Position numbers and translations under genes: made by a program. From Streptomyces sp. NBC_00094 (GTDB lineage: Bacteria > Actinomycetota > Actinomycetes > Streptomycetales > Streptomycetaceae), in assembly GCF_026343125.1 (NCBI RefSeq), contig NZ_JAPEMB010000001.1, positions 1 through 64,000 on the forward strand: a stretch of DNA of 64,000 nt, read 5' to 3'. Position 1 is the first letter of the stretch, and every line of letters starts with the position of its first letter. A model generated the notes under the pieces. The model did no database searches and was not told where the DNA came from. It was given only the letters and a program-made list of their open reading frames with translations. Shown here in pieces: positions 17,081 to 25,221 of the stretch.

Positions 17081-17614
17081 TCATGCTGATGCGTGGTGAA
17101 GGACGAGGACGGCCTTCACCACATCGGTGATCCCGTGGTGTCGCACGGCGGTCAGGTCGCGAGTCGAGCCGGGCAGAGCGGGCGAGGCCCAGAGCAGCCG
17201 TCCGAACGGATCGGTGAGGACCTGCACGTTCATGCCGTGGCGCTTGTGTTTCCCGGAGTAGTAGGGGGTGTCGGCGGCGATGCGGTCGACCGGCAGCAGG
17301 GTGCCGTCGAGGATGACGAACGCCTTCTCCCGGATCGTCTGCATCGCCTCGGCCAGGGACGGGGCGAGGGTGGACAGGGCCTCGACGGCTTCTCGTATGC
17401 AGCGGTAGACGGTCGCGATCTTGATGCCGAACCCGACGGCCAGCTGGGCGTACGTGTCACCGCACCGCAGGTGGGCCAGGGCGAGCAGGGCCTGACGTGC
17501 GGCGGAAAGGCGCCGCCAACACGTTCCGAGCTCCAGCCGCCTGGTCTCCAGCCGTCCGATCAGGAACCGCAAGGTGCGGCAGGACAGATCAATCGAGGAC
17601 GGATAGACAAGCAC
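17081..17614 (-). pseudogene. IS112-like (IS5 family) transposase with internal deletion
   Basis: Residues 1-160 are a good IS5-family (IS112-like) transposase: an N-terminal helix-turn-helix (T-Y-A-Q-L-A-V-G-F-G-I-K-I-A-T-V-Y), then V-I-L-D-G-T-L-L-P-V-D and K-H-K-R-H-G-M-N-V-Q-V. After T-A-V-R-H-H-G-I-T-D the text jumps to V-V-K-A-V-L-V-L-H-H-A-S-A, which is the normal extreme C-terminus. About 80 residues with the last catalytic acids are missing, yet both ends of the gene survive, so this is an internal-deletion derivative. The intact relative at 55986-56735 shows what was lost. Confidence 0.75.
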
Positions 17615-17674
17615 GCGAAGCTCCTGGCGGACACGGGCGAGCTTGGTCGAGAACCCGTCTACCAGGAGCTTCGC
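17615..17674. repeat. 13-bp inverted repeat upstream of the IS112-like gene
   Basis: GCGAAGCTCCTGG (17615-17627) and CCAGGAGCTTCGC (17662-17674) are perfect inverted copies separated by 34 bases, just upstream of the transposase start. They could be part of the element's end or its promoter control. Confidence 0.6.
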
Positions 17675-17856
17675 CGTTGCGCAGGACTGTCCAACTCGCG
17701 GTCAGCACCGCCGGCTTGGAAAGGGCTCACGGCCGCTGCCCGCGGCCTCGCCGTCTTTCTCACCGATGCCGAAAGCAAGACATAGCTCGTCAGCCGCGCC
17801 TCTGGGTCCCGGCCCGGACAGCAGGGTCTCCGCGGAGCTCTTCGTGCCCTCCTTGC

Positions 17857-18255
17857 TTACTCCGCCACTCCGTCCATGACCGCAGCGAGTTCCGCGATCA
17901 GGTCCGCGTCACGCATCCCGGGAAGGACGTAGCCTTCGGCTTCGTCCCACGGAACGTCGAGGTCGTCCATGTGTACTCGCCACTCGGCACCCGGCACGGC
18001 CCGGCGCAACTCCGTGACGGAATCCAACACATGGGCGATCACCGGCATCAGGCGACCGGAGTCGTGCGGCATTTTGGTGGACCCGGCAAGGACCTCTCCG
18101 GCTCCGACCGCGTCCCCGTCATACACGCACAGGCTTTCCTCGTCGTCGTAGGGGAACGACGCCATGTGCGCGGCGACGACCCGCGCGACGGAGGCCAGCT
18201 CGGCCTCGGTCAGCGGTGTCGCGCGGTGCGCGCTGTAGTAGAGGGAGACACTCAT
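17857..18255 (-). CDS. Hypothetical acidic protein
   Basis: A 132-residue protein, strongly acidic, starting M-S-V-S-L-Y-Y-S-A-H-R. It ends with D-L-I-A-E-L-A-A-V-M-D-G. It has no membrane segment or known motif. Its start overlaps the stop of the upstream gene by four bases (ATGA), so the two are translationally coupled. I do not recognise the family. Confidence 0.65.
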   Translation of the reverse strand: MSVSLYYSAHRATPLTEAELASVARVVAAHMASFPYDDEESLCVYDGDAVGAGEVLAGSTKMPHDSGRLMPVIAHVLDSVTELRRAVPGAEWRVHMDDLDVPWDEAEGYVLPGMRDADLIAELAAVMDGVAE

Positions 18256-18803
18256 GAACGACAGCGTACGACGAGGGTGCGACAGCCCCGGCCGAAAGCG
18301 AGCGCGAACCCTGCCCCCCGCCTCTGCGCCCGGTCAGCAGGAGAGGCGGCTCTCGTCTTTCCCCGACCGCGCCGGCGGCGCCGTGCGCTTGAGGCGGCTT
18401 CGGAGTTCGCCCTCGGCCGCGGCGTACTCGGCAGGCAGCCCGGGCAAGAGGGCGAGGGCGAACCCTGCCCCCGCCTCTGCGCCCGCAGGTCTTCCCGGAC
18501 CGCCTGGAACAGCACGACGGCGTCCATCGGGACCAGCCGGTGGCGCCAGGCGGGATGGGCGTGCGTCGCCGCGTAGTGGGCGGTCAGGGCCTCAACGGGG
18601 GACAGCTCCGCTTCGCACCGGCGCAAGAACACTGCCAGGCCGTACCGGTTGACGATGTCGCAGGTCTCCTCGACCCGGGCCTGGTTGCGGTGGTGCGCGT
18701 CGTGGATCTCGTAGAGCACGGCGTACATGAGCGTGCGTTCCCGGTCCGTGCGCGGAGCCGGGGACGGTTCGTCCCTCAGCAGCGCCTCGATGTCCTTCAC
18801 CAC
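18252..18803 (-). CDS. Hypothetical protein, coupled to the next gene, with a repetitive basic C-terminus
   Basis: A 183-residue protein. Residues 1-115 look normal, with Y-A-V-L-Y-E-I-H-D-A-H-H-R-N-Q and a Leu/Ala-rich helix. The last 70 residues are Arg/Ser/Pro-rich and low in complexity. That part covers two near-identical 28-bp stretches (18304-18332 and 18458-18485), so the 3' end may have been altered by a duplication. The four-base overlap with the downstream gene argues that translation does run to 18252. Function unknown. Confidence 0.55.
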   Translation of the reverse strand: MVKDIEALLRDEPSPAPRTDRERTLMYAVLYEIHDAHHRNQARVEETCDIVNRYGLAVFLRRCEAELSPVEALTAHYAATHAHPAWRHRLVPMDAVVLFQAVREDLRAQRRGQGSPSPSCPGCLPSTPRPRANSEAASSARRRRRGRGKTRAASPADRAQRRGAGFALAFGRGCRTLVVRCRS

Positions 18804-18837
18804 GCATCAGCGCGAGGTGGGAAAACGCTCACTGTCA

Positions 18838-19053
18838 CGTGAGCACCATTCGGGCCTCCACGGGCCCATGCGACTCCTGGAGACTCCGGGGAACGCCTGG
18901 TACGCGTACTGCGAGGGACAGGAGACGGGCCAGTTCGTTTCCGACCCCAAAGTGGTCAGCATCCTCTAGTGGAAATGTGCCAGGATGCGGGCACAAGCTC
19001 TGTCCCCTGAGGAGTCCGTGAGCCTGATGCGGGAGATCCGGGGAACGCTATGA
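18838..19053 (+). pseudogene. C-terminal fragment of an HTH/DUF5753-type regulator
   Basis: Reads G-L-H-G-P-M-R-L-L-E-T-P, then Y-C-E-G-Q-E-T-G-Q-F-V-S-D-P-K, which matches the DUF5753 domain of Scr1-type XRE regulators. After an in-frame TAG (18967-18969) it continues R-A-Q-A-L-S-P-E-E-S-V-S-L-M-R-E-I, the usual C-terminus. The stop overlaps the DUF397 start (TGA within ATGA), the normal pairing. The N-terminal helix-turn-helix is missing, cut off near 18837. Confidence 0.8.
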
Positions 19054-19289
19054 GCACCACTGACCTGGCCTGGTTCAAGAGCAGCTACACCGGCGGCAGC
19101 GGCGACGACTGCATCGAAGTCGCCCCGTCTTGGCACAAGTCGAGCTACAGCAGCGGCGGCGGTGGCGACTGCGTCGAGGTCGCCCCTTGCGCCTCCGCCG
19201 TCCACGTCCGTGACTCCAAGAACCCCACCGGCCCCCAGTTCTCCCTAGCCCCGGCCGCCTGGACGGAGTTCCTGACCCGCGTCGCCTGA
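19050..19289 (+). CDS. DUF397 protein with tandem motif
   Basis: A 79-residue protein. The DUF397 signature W-x-K-S-S-Y-S-x-G-x-G-x-D-C-x-E-V-A appears twice (about residues 8-26 and 28-46) before the usual V-R-D-S-K-N-P and F-x-x-F-x-x-x-V ending. DUF397 proteins act with an XRE/DUF5753 partner in Streptomyces control circuits with toxin-antitoxin-like behaviour. Here the partner upstream is destroyed, leaving DUF397 alone. The second motif looks like a recent internal duplication. Confidence 0.9.
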   Translation: MSTTDLAWFKSSYTGGSGDDCIEVAPSWHKSSYSSGGGGDCVEVAPCASAVHVRDSKNPTGPQFSLAPAAWTEFLTRVA

Positions 19290-19309
19290 GACGCCTACGC
19301 AGTGCGTAA

Positions 19310-19340
19310 CGGCCCCGCCCCCCGGAGGGACGCGGGGCCG
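19310..19340 (+). terminator. Terminator after the DUF397 gene
   Basis: CGGCCCCGC and GCGGGGCCG form a perfect 9-bp stem with a 13-base loop, 20 bases past the stop. Confidence 0.7.
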
Positions 19341-19359
19341 GTGCACGTGTGGTCTCGGC

Positions 19360-20121
19360 GTGAATACGATCAAGAACTCTTTCGGCCGTCTGCCCGCAGT
19401 GGGGCTGGCGGTGCTGATGCTGGCCGCATCGTTGGTGTGGTTGCAGGCAGGATCGGCGTAAGCGGCGTACGACAACTGCCCGACCGAGAACTTCTGTCTG
19501 TACACCGAGGCCGGTGGGAACGGCGAGATGGTCTCGTTCTCCCTCCAAGGCGGTCCCGTCCTGGACTACAAGACTGAGGCTGCCCTGACCGGGAAGACCT
19601 TCGTGTCCTTCCGCAACAACACGACCTCGTGGGCCTGTCTGTACGACGGCCCGAGCTACGGCGGGGACAAGATGCAGTCCGTCCGACCCGGGCACCTCGG
19701 GGGTGACCTGCCCAAGGACGAGGGCGTTCAGGAGGTGGTTCCCGCCTCGCACAAGTTCGCCAAGTCCAAGCCGGGTTGCAGGACCGGGTTCGAACGCTGC
19801 CAGGCCACCCGTGTGTGCATCTTCCAGGGTCCCAGCGGGCGCGGTGTGGCCGCGGGGACGACCCAGCCCGATGTTCTGCCCAACGGGGTGCTGGGCAACA
19901 AGGACTACTCGGTGACCTGGGACGACAAGGTCGTGTCCGTCTCGAACCGGTCGGACAAGTTCGCCTGCTTCTACGACACGGCCGGCTACGGAGCGTGGCA
20001 CATTGGCACCTGGACCATGCGGGCGTACGTCGTTCCGCCCGGGCAGGAAACGACTCTTCCCACGCTCCACCAGCGACAGATCAGCTCCCACAAGCTCGCC
20101 GACGCGGAATCGAAGTGCTGA
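19360..20121 (+). pseudogene. Secreted beta/gamma-crystallin-like (I36-type) protein, nonsense mutation at the signal junction
   Basis: From GTG 19360 the frame encodes a good signal peptide (M-A-A-S-L-V-W-L-Q-A-G-S-A) and then meets TAA at 19459, directly at the likely cleavage site. The same frame then runs open for 220 codons with F-C-L-Y-T-E-x-x-G-N-G, W-A-C-L-Y-D-G-P-S-Y-G-G, V-C-I-F-Q-G-P-S-G-R-G and F-A-C-F-Y-D-T-A-G-Y-G. These are four crystallin-like repeats as in peptidase inhibitor family I36. A CAA or CAG codon probably mutated to TAA. Restart at GTG/ATG near 19528 would yield a protein that stays in the cytoplasm. Confidence 0.75.
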
Positions 20122-20123
20122 CC

Positions 20124-21611
20124 ATGGAGAACGACACCACCCGATTCAGGGGCCGTCCTCGCACGCGCCGTATCGCGGCCGTATCCGTCGCCTTGGCGAC
20201 GCTCGCCCTGACACAGTCCACGGCGACCGCCGCGAACAACCCGGCGGCCAACGAGGTCACGTCGATATTGGACGGTCTGACGGCCAGCCCCCTGACGGTG
20301 ACGGAGGGGATCGAGCGGACGACGTATTCCAGCGCGTCCTCCGATCTCGTCGTCCGCGTGGCGGTCATCGATCCCGACATGGGCGCGATCTCGCTGGGCA
20401 GCACGTTCGGCACGGCGGTGAGCGTGAAGGAGACCACCACCGCGATGCTGGACACCGTCGGAACAACCGGGAACGACGCACCCTACGTCGGTGTCAACGG
20501 CAGCTTCTCGGTCGCCGCCATGGACCAGGACGCCGCCGGGAAGCCGATCCGCGAGGATCGGTCGGTCCCGATGGTGGCCTCCGTCCAGGAGGACGTCGTC
20601 CAGGGGGCGTCCTGCATGAACGGACAGAACGCGGTCGTCCTCCAGCACGGACGGCCTCACTTCACCAGAATCACGACCTCGCTGGAGATCACGTCCGACA
20701 AGACGACCCCGGGCCTGACCGACGACGTCAAGCGCTCCGTCGACGGCGTCAACCGCTACCCGGGCTGGATCCCGTTCTGCCGGCAGGAACTCAGCGACAG
20801 GTACCTTCCCTTCACGAAGGACGCCGCCGGCAACGTCACCTACTACGACGAGAAGGGCCGGGCGCTCAAGAGCGGCCCCTACTACGAGGACGACAGTGAG
20901 ATCGTCGTCTTCACCTCCGCCTACGGCCAGAAGACGCCGCTTCCCGAGCACACGCCCTTCGTCGCGGCGGACAACGCCCAGGGAGTCGAGGTCGCCGTCG
21001 ACAAGGACGGCTACGTCATCGCGGTGAAGTCCACGCGTGGCGGCATGGATATCCCTCCGAACGGCATGGTGCTCCAGGGGATCGGTCAGACGCAGGCCGA
21101 CGGCGGAGCGAAGTGGCTCACCGACAACGTCGAGGTGGGCACGAAGCTCAGCTACAGGCAGAGCGTCAAGGACATCGGCTTCACCGACGAGACCACCGAC
21201 GACGAGGACATCCCTCTCAACCCGGCGTATCCGTCCGTCGACGTGATCAACGGCACCCACCAACTGCTGCACAACGGCGAGGTCGTGGCCAGCACGGAAG
21301 GCAACGACGACCTGGACCCCCGTACCGCCATCGGTGTGGACGGCTGGGGGCGCACCATCCTCGTCGCCGTCACGGCCAAGGCCCAGGATCGGCTCGGTGT
21401 GCCGATCTACGACCTGGCGAAGATCATGGAGGACCTCGGGGCCGTCGACGCGCTCAACCTGGACGGAGGCGGCTCCACCACGTTCGTCGTCGACGGTCAG
21501 GTCAAGAACGTGCTTTCCGACGAGAAGGACGGGAAGGGAATAGAACGCCCGGTGTACGACAGCGTCTACGCCGGACGAGGCGGCTACGCACTGCCGGCCA
21601 CCGCGAACTGA
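20124..21611 (+). CDS. Secreted phosphodiester glycosidase family protein (NAGPA domain)
   Basis: A 495-residue protein beginning two bases after the preceding stop. Residues 1-38 are a signal peptide (R-T-R-R, long Ala/Val/Leu core, T-A-T-A-A). The C-terminal third carries the NAGPA/DUF2233 signature: P-R-T-A-I-G-V-D, then L-G-A-V-D-A-L-N-L-D-G-G-G-S-T-T-F-V. In human the family removes GlcNAc caps from phosphodiesters; bacterial members act on exopolysaccharide or teichoic-type phosphodiesters. It is likely extracellular. Terminators at 19310 and 21642 isolate it and the crystallin-like pseudogene as one unit. Confidence 0.85.
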   Translation: MENDTTRFRGRPRTRRIAAVSVALATLALTQSTATAANNPAANEVTSILDGLTASPLTVTEGIERTTYSSASSDLVVRVAVIDPDMGAISLGSTFGTAVSVKETTTAMLDTVGTTGNDAPYVGVNGSFSVAAMDQDAAGKPIREDRSVPMVASVQEDVVQGASCMNGQNAVVLQHGRPHFTRITTSLEITSDKTTPGLTDDVKRSVDGVNRYPGWIPFCRQELSDRYLPFTKDAAGNVTYYDEKGRALKSGPYYEDDSEIVVFTSAYGQKTPLPEHTPFVAADNAQGVEVAVDKDGYVIAVKSTRGGMDIPPNGMVLQGIGQTQADGGAKWLTDNVEVGTKLSYRQSVKDIGFTDETTDDEDIPLNPAYPSVDVINGTHQLLHNGEVVASTEGNDDLDPRTAIGVDGWGRTILVAVTAKAQDRLGVPIYDLAKIMEDLGAVDALNLDGGGSTTFVVDGQVKNVLSDEKDGKGIERPVYDSVYAGRGGYALPATAN

Positions 21612-21641
21612 CCCGCGTGGCCTGAGGCTCGTGCGTCACAC

Positions 21642-21693
21642 CGTGCGTACCGGCTCCGCTGCCCCCGAGGGGCGCGGGGCCGGTACGCGCACG
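21642..21693 (+). terminator. Terminator after the phosphodiester glycosidase gene
   Basis: CGTGCGTACCGGCTCCGC pairs with GCGGGGCCGGTACGCGCACG, allowing a two-base bulge. It is a long, very stable stem starting 30 bases past the stop. Confidence 0.75.
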
Positions 21694-21884
21694 TGTACAC
21701 CAGCGCGAGCGCTCCCACCCCCCCACGCCCCGTACCCGATCGCCGGTTCCAGGCCGAACTCGCCGCGGAAACACGTCGCTTCTTCCGCAGACGCCAGCGC
21801 CAGCGCCAACCGCACATCGTCCGCGGCTATTTCAGCGGCCCGCACGTCCGCTACGTCCTGGACGAGAGCCCCATGAGTTTCTGA
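21693..21884 (+). CDS. Possible small Arg-rich protein
   Basis: A 63-codon frame whose GTG start abuts the preceding terminator. The middle is very basic (R-R-F-F-R-R-R-Q-R-Q-R-Q) and the end is Y-V-L-D-E-S-P-M-S-F. No ribosome site or known motif is visible. It could be spurious or a gene fragment. Confidence 0.25.
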   Translation: MYTSASAPTPPRPVPDRRFQAELAAETRRFFRRRQRQRQPHIVRGYFSGPHVRYVLDESPMSF

Positions 21885-21953
21885 TCAATAGGGCCCGTCT
21901 TCAACGCCGTTTTGGGTCCCGATTTCTGTTTACGTCAAGTCGGTGAGCCCGCC

Positions 21954-22361
21954 CTACCTGCTGTCTCGTGCCTTCTCGTAAGCGGCCAGTTCCCCCGCAT
22001 TGCCGATGCTGGCCGGGCCGCACCGTGGCGGCAGGCGATCGATGACCATCGCAACTGCGGCCTGCGCGCTGTCGGTCTCGGCGATCCGAGGGCTGCTCCG
22101 ATGCGGTCCTTCGACGTAGGACCGGCCGTCTCTCAGCGTGCCGATGTACGGGATGTCCCAGGTGTAGTCCATCTCCGTGCACCTGCTGAAGTGCAGCTCC
22201 CACATACCGGTCCACGGGGAGAGATGACGAAGCAACGGTTCGGCATGCGCTACCCGCACGGGCTTGGCAAACGGTTCCAGAAGCGGTGATTCTTCCGGCC
22301 GGGACGGTTCCCCGTAAGTGGTCAGGGTGTCGTGCCAGGCTGCCTCGACGATGCTGGTCAT
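21954..22361 (-). CDS. DUF6193-like protein
   Basis: A 135-residue protein. The pattern A-W-H-D-T-L, L-R-H-L-S-P-W-T, then E-L-H-F-S-R-C-T and T-W-D-I-P-Y-I resembles DUF6193, a Streptomyces family loosely tied to natural-product loci but without known biochemistry. It lacks a signal peptide. It is the first of two minus-strand genes here. The assignment is from memory of the motif only. Confidence 0.6.
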   Translation of the reverse strand: MTSIVEAAWHDTLTTYGEPSRPEESPLLEPFAKPVRVAHAEPLLRHLSPWTGMWELHFSRCTEMDYTWDIPYIGTLRDGRSYVEGPHRSSPRIAETDSAQAAVAMVIDRLPPRCGPASIGNAGELAAYEKARDSR

Positions 22362-22464
22362 ACCGCGATTGTGCGGGGCAGCTCTCGCGGCGCCGCGGCC
22401 CGCCGCTCGGCGAGCGGCAGCCGCAGGATCACCGGGTAGATAATCACCATTGGCGCCGCCTGCG

Positions 22465-23121
22465 TCAGGCGACCAGCTCGTAGATACTCCGAGCTGTCAG
22501 CCAGAGGCCGGCGAGCAGAGCAAGGGCGACGATCAGCTGCTCCTGGTGGTCTCCCAGCCAGTTCCGTAGGGCATTCAGCCGCGCGTTCGCGGCCCTGGGT
22601 GCCCAGAGCCTGTAGATCGCCATAACGATGAGGCTGAGTGTGGCCAGGAGGCAGTAGCCGGCCAGTGCGAGCCAGTCGGCTGCGGTGGAGAGGTTCGCAT
22701 CGACGGCGGTCGCGGCACCGGCGCCGACCAGCCCCCAGGGCTGCAGCAGCCACGCCAGACCGGCTGCCGCGACCAGAGAGGCGTTGTCGATCCGGGCCGT
22801 CCAGCGTGGCGGGCCGTGCGGGCGGGGCAGCCGGCGGTACCGATACACCCCGTACACCACCAGCGCCAGACCGATGGCGAGTTTCACGACGATCGCGGCG
22901 GTCGAGGGCACGCTGTGACGGGCCGGGGGTTGCCCGCCGGTCAGCACCACCACGACAGCGATCACCGCAACCAGGTTGGCCAGCCACGACAACAGGAACG
23001 CCAGACCCTGACGAACGCCGCGCCGAGAGGAGAGCAGCAGGATGAAAGCGCTGTTGTGCAAAGGTCCCAAGGTGATAGCCGTACCGATCACCACCAGGTC
23101 GAGGGCCATCGGACCAGTCAC
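22465..23121 (-). CDS. GAP/Sap family integral membrane protein
   Basis: A 218-residue protein with about six hydrophobic segments separated by short loops. The beginning (L-x-V-I-G-T-A-I-T-L-G-P-L-H-N) and the central basic loop followed by A-A-G-L-A-W-L-L-Q-P-W-G match the GAP family, whose mycobacterial member Sap helps export glycopeptidolipid. The cargo here is unknown. The start could be either ATG at 23121 or the in-frame ATG at 23109. Confidence 0.75.
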   Translation of the reverse strand: MTGPMALDLVVIGTAITLGPLHNSAFILLLSSRRGVRQGLAFLLSWLANLVAVIAVVVVLTGGQPPARHSVPSTAAIVVKLAIGLALVVYGVYRYRRLPRPHGPPRWTARIDNASLVAAAGLAWLLQPWGLVGAGAATAVDANLSTAADWLALAGYCLLATLSLIVMAIYRLWAPRAANARLNALRNWLGDHQEQLIVALALLAGLWLTARSIYELVA

Positions 23122-23509
23122 TCCCGGATATCAGGGTCGCCCGCCGCTCGTGGACGAGGGACCGGCCGACAGAAGGAGGCGGCGTTGCTACGGTGCGCAT
23201 CCCGACTCTGCTGTGCGGCGTCCCAGCCGGTCAAGCAGGCCACGCCCATGAAGCCCTGCCGGTCTGTTGGAAACCGCATCACAGGCACACGTCTGCCTCG
23301 GCTTCAACGAGGGCAGTGACAGCGGAGCTGGCTTCTGCCGCACGGCATCAACGGTGGCTGGTCCTCGCATATGCAAGACGGTGAAGATCCGCAAGGACGG
23401 GAATTCGGCTGCCGACCGGACCGCGGCTTCAGGGACGAGGCTCTTGCCGACGGGTGAATTCCTCGGCCCGTTTGAAGCGCGGGCGATGCGGTTTGTCAGA
23501 CGTGAGGCG

Positions 23510-23806
23510 TCAGGCCCCGGCTTCCTGGCCGCAGGCGGAGCAGGTCACGTCGTGCACCTGCCACACAGGCCAGGCATCCCTCTGCCGTTCTTCCCGCTCG
23601 TCAATGATGAGCTGCAACCGCTCGTCATGCGGCGCTTGCTGTACCTGACCGGTACGGTCCCTGCCCAAGACGACGCAAGTCTGGCCACGGCCCGCCTCAC
23701 AACGCGGACATGGCTTCTTGGTCCAGTACGCCCGGCCGACCTGGTTGCGCAGAGGCACCCGCTCTCGCGGCCTGAGCGGCGCGGATGTCTGGGACGAGAT
23801 GGGCAT
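23510..23806 (-). CDS. Small zinc-ribbon-like protein
   Basis: A 98-residue protein. Two cysteine pairs, K-P-C-P-R-C-E near residue 33 and V-T-C-S-A-C-G at the end, plus a lone Cys (Q-T-C-V-V) fit a zinc-binding fold. Small Streptomyces proteins with a similar C-x-x-C...H-x-x-R layout are annotated as zinc fingers of phage or plasmid origin. It overlaps no other gene. Start chosen at the ATG at 23806; function unknown. Confidence 0.55.
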   Translation of the reverse strand: MPISSQTSAPLRPRERVPLRNQVGRAYWTKKPCPRCEAGRGQTCVVLGRDRTGQVQQAPHDERLQLIIDEREERQRDAWPVWQVHDVTCSACGQEAGA

Positions 23807-23859
23807 GGACCGGACGCGTTCGCCAGACAACCTGTCTGACCAACCCCAGGAGGACTTGG

Positions 23860-24783
23860 ATGCAGAGCCTGCCCTTTGACCAACCGGGCCGCTTCTGGCG
23901 AGGGAATCTCCATACGCACTCCGACCAGTCCGACGGCGCCCTGTCCCCCGAGGCTACGGCGCAGTACTACCAGGACGCCGGATACGACTTCCTGGCTGTC
24001 ACCGACCACTTCCGATCCGAGTACGGCTTCCCGCTGACGGACACCAGGCCGCTGCGCACGGAGGGATTCACCACCCTGCTCGGCGCCGAGCTGCACGCGC
24101 CGCGCACGGAGGCCGGACCGTCGTGGCACATCGTCGCCGTCGGGCTCCCGCTCGACTTCACACCGCCCACCCCGGAGGAGACCGGACCGCAGCTGGCCCG
24201 CAGGGCACGAGCCGCCGGCGCGTACGTGGGCATGGCCCATCCCGCCGCCTCTCTCCTGAGCACTGCGGACGCCGAAAGCCTGGACGCCGCGCACGCGGTG
24301 GAGGTCTACAACGCGCTCGCCGCCCGCGAGGACCGCGGGGACAGCTGGCACCTGACCGACGTCCTCCTCAACCGGGGCCACCGGCTGCACGCCTACGCGG
24401 CCGACGACGCCCACCTCCAACCTCAGGACCCGCCGGGCTGCGCCGCCTGGGTCCAGGTCCGCGCCGAGTCCCTCGACCCGGACCAGCTCCTGGCCGCGCT
24501 CAAGGCCGGGCACTACTACTCGTCCACCGGCCCCGAACTACTCGACGTCAGCATGACGAGCGAGCACATCACCGTCCGCTGCTCCCCCGTCCGCAAGGTC
24601 CTGATCACCGGCAGCGCCCCCGGGGCGCAAGTCGTGCAGGGCAAAGACCTGACGGACTGCGCCCTGCCCCTGGCGATGTTCGGCAACGGATTCTGCCGGG
24701 TCACCGTCGAAGACGAGACCGGCGGACGAGCCTGGAGTAACCCCATCCACCTGGCGCCCACCGCGGCAGCAGGCACTCTATGA
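23860..24783 (+). CDS. PHP-domain metal-dependent phosphoesterase
   Basis: A 307-residue enzyme. A CAGGAGG site precedes the ATG at 23860. PHP metal-ligand motifs occur in order: N-L-H-T-H-S-D near residue 16, V-T-D-H-F near 46, G-A-E-L-H near 75, G-M-A-H-P near 125 and A-D-D-A-H near 184. This is a complete set for a trinuclear metal site. PHP proteins hydrolyse phosphoesters such as histidinol phosphate or nucleotides. The substrate is unknown. The stop overlaps the start of the next small frame. Confidence 0.85.
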   Translation: MQSLPFDQPGRFWRGNLHTHSDQSDGALSPEATAQYYQDAGYDFLAVTDHFRSEYGFPLTDTRPLRTEGFTTLLGAELHAPRTEAGPSWHIVAVGLPLDFTPPTPEETGPQLARRARAAGAYVGMAHPAASLLSTADAESLDAAHAVEVYNALAAREDRGDSWHLTDVLLNRGHRLHAYAADDAHLQPQDPPGCAAWVQVRAESLDPDQLLAALKAGHYYSSTGPELLDVSMTSEHITVRCSPVRKVLITGSAPGAQVVQGKDLTDCALPLAMFGNGFCRVTVEDETGGRAWSNPIHLAPTAAAGTL

Positions 24784-25022
24784 CTCCTACTACGCCTCCC
24801 ACCCACCTGCCGAAGGGAACCTCTGCCATGCTCTGGCCCACCCTGCGAGCAATCGCCTACGGGCGCAGGGAGAACGACCAACTGACCTGGCCCCTTGATC
24901 TCAGCCTCACCAGGAACATCCGAGCCGAGGGCCCCGGCGCTGCGCAGAGCATCGCCCACCGCCCCTTCACCGACGAGGAGGGCACCCCTAGGTCTTTCGT
25001 TTGGATCAGGCCGGATCAGTGA
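24780..25022 (+). CDS. Small protein coupled to the PHP gene
   Basis: An 80-codon frame whose ATG overlaps the PHP stop (ATGA), which argues for real translation. It starts M-T-P-T-T-P-P-T-H-L-P and later has W-P-T-L-R-A-I-A-Y-G-R-R-E-N-D. No domain is recognised; it may be the stub of a longer gene, since the end (F-V-W-I-R-P-D-Q) looks abrupt. It is followed by a strong terminator. Confidence 0.5.
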   Translation: MTPTTPPTHLPKGTSAMLWPTLRAIAYGRRENDQLTWPLDLSLTRNIRAEGPGAAQSIAHRPFTDEEGTPRSFVWIRPDQ

Positions 25023-25167
25023 GCGGGGTCTGGGCCGTGGATCGTAAGGCGGAGCAGGGAGGCATGGCGGAGCGCCATGCGGACCGACGACAACGCGGCG
25101 AGGTGGGCACCAGGGCACGCATGCCCGGCAAGATTCAAATGAGAGGCCTTAGGCACCTCGGAGCAGA

Positions 25168-25203
25168 GGGCGCCCCGGCCTGGCACTTCAGGCCGGGGCG
25201 CCC
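25168..25203. terminator. Bidirectional terminator
   Basis: GGGCGCCCCGGCCTG and CAGGCCGGGGCGCCC form a perfect 15-bp stem with a six-base loop, between two convergent genes. It probably serves both. Confidence 0.85.
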
Positions 25204-25221
25204 TTTCGTCGGGTGTGCGCG

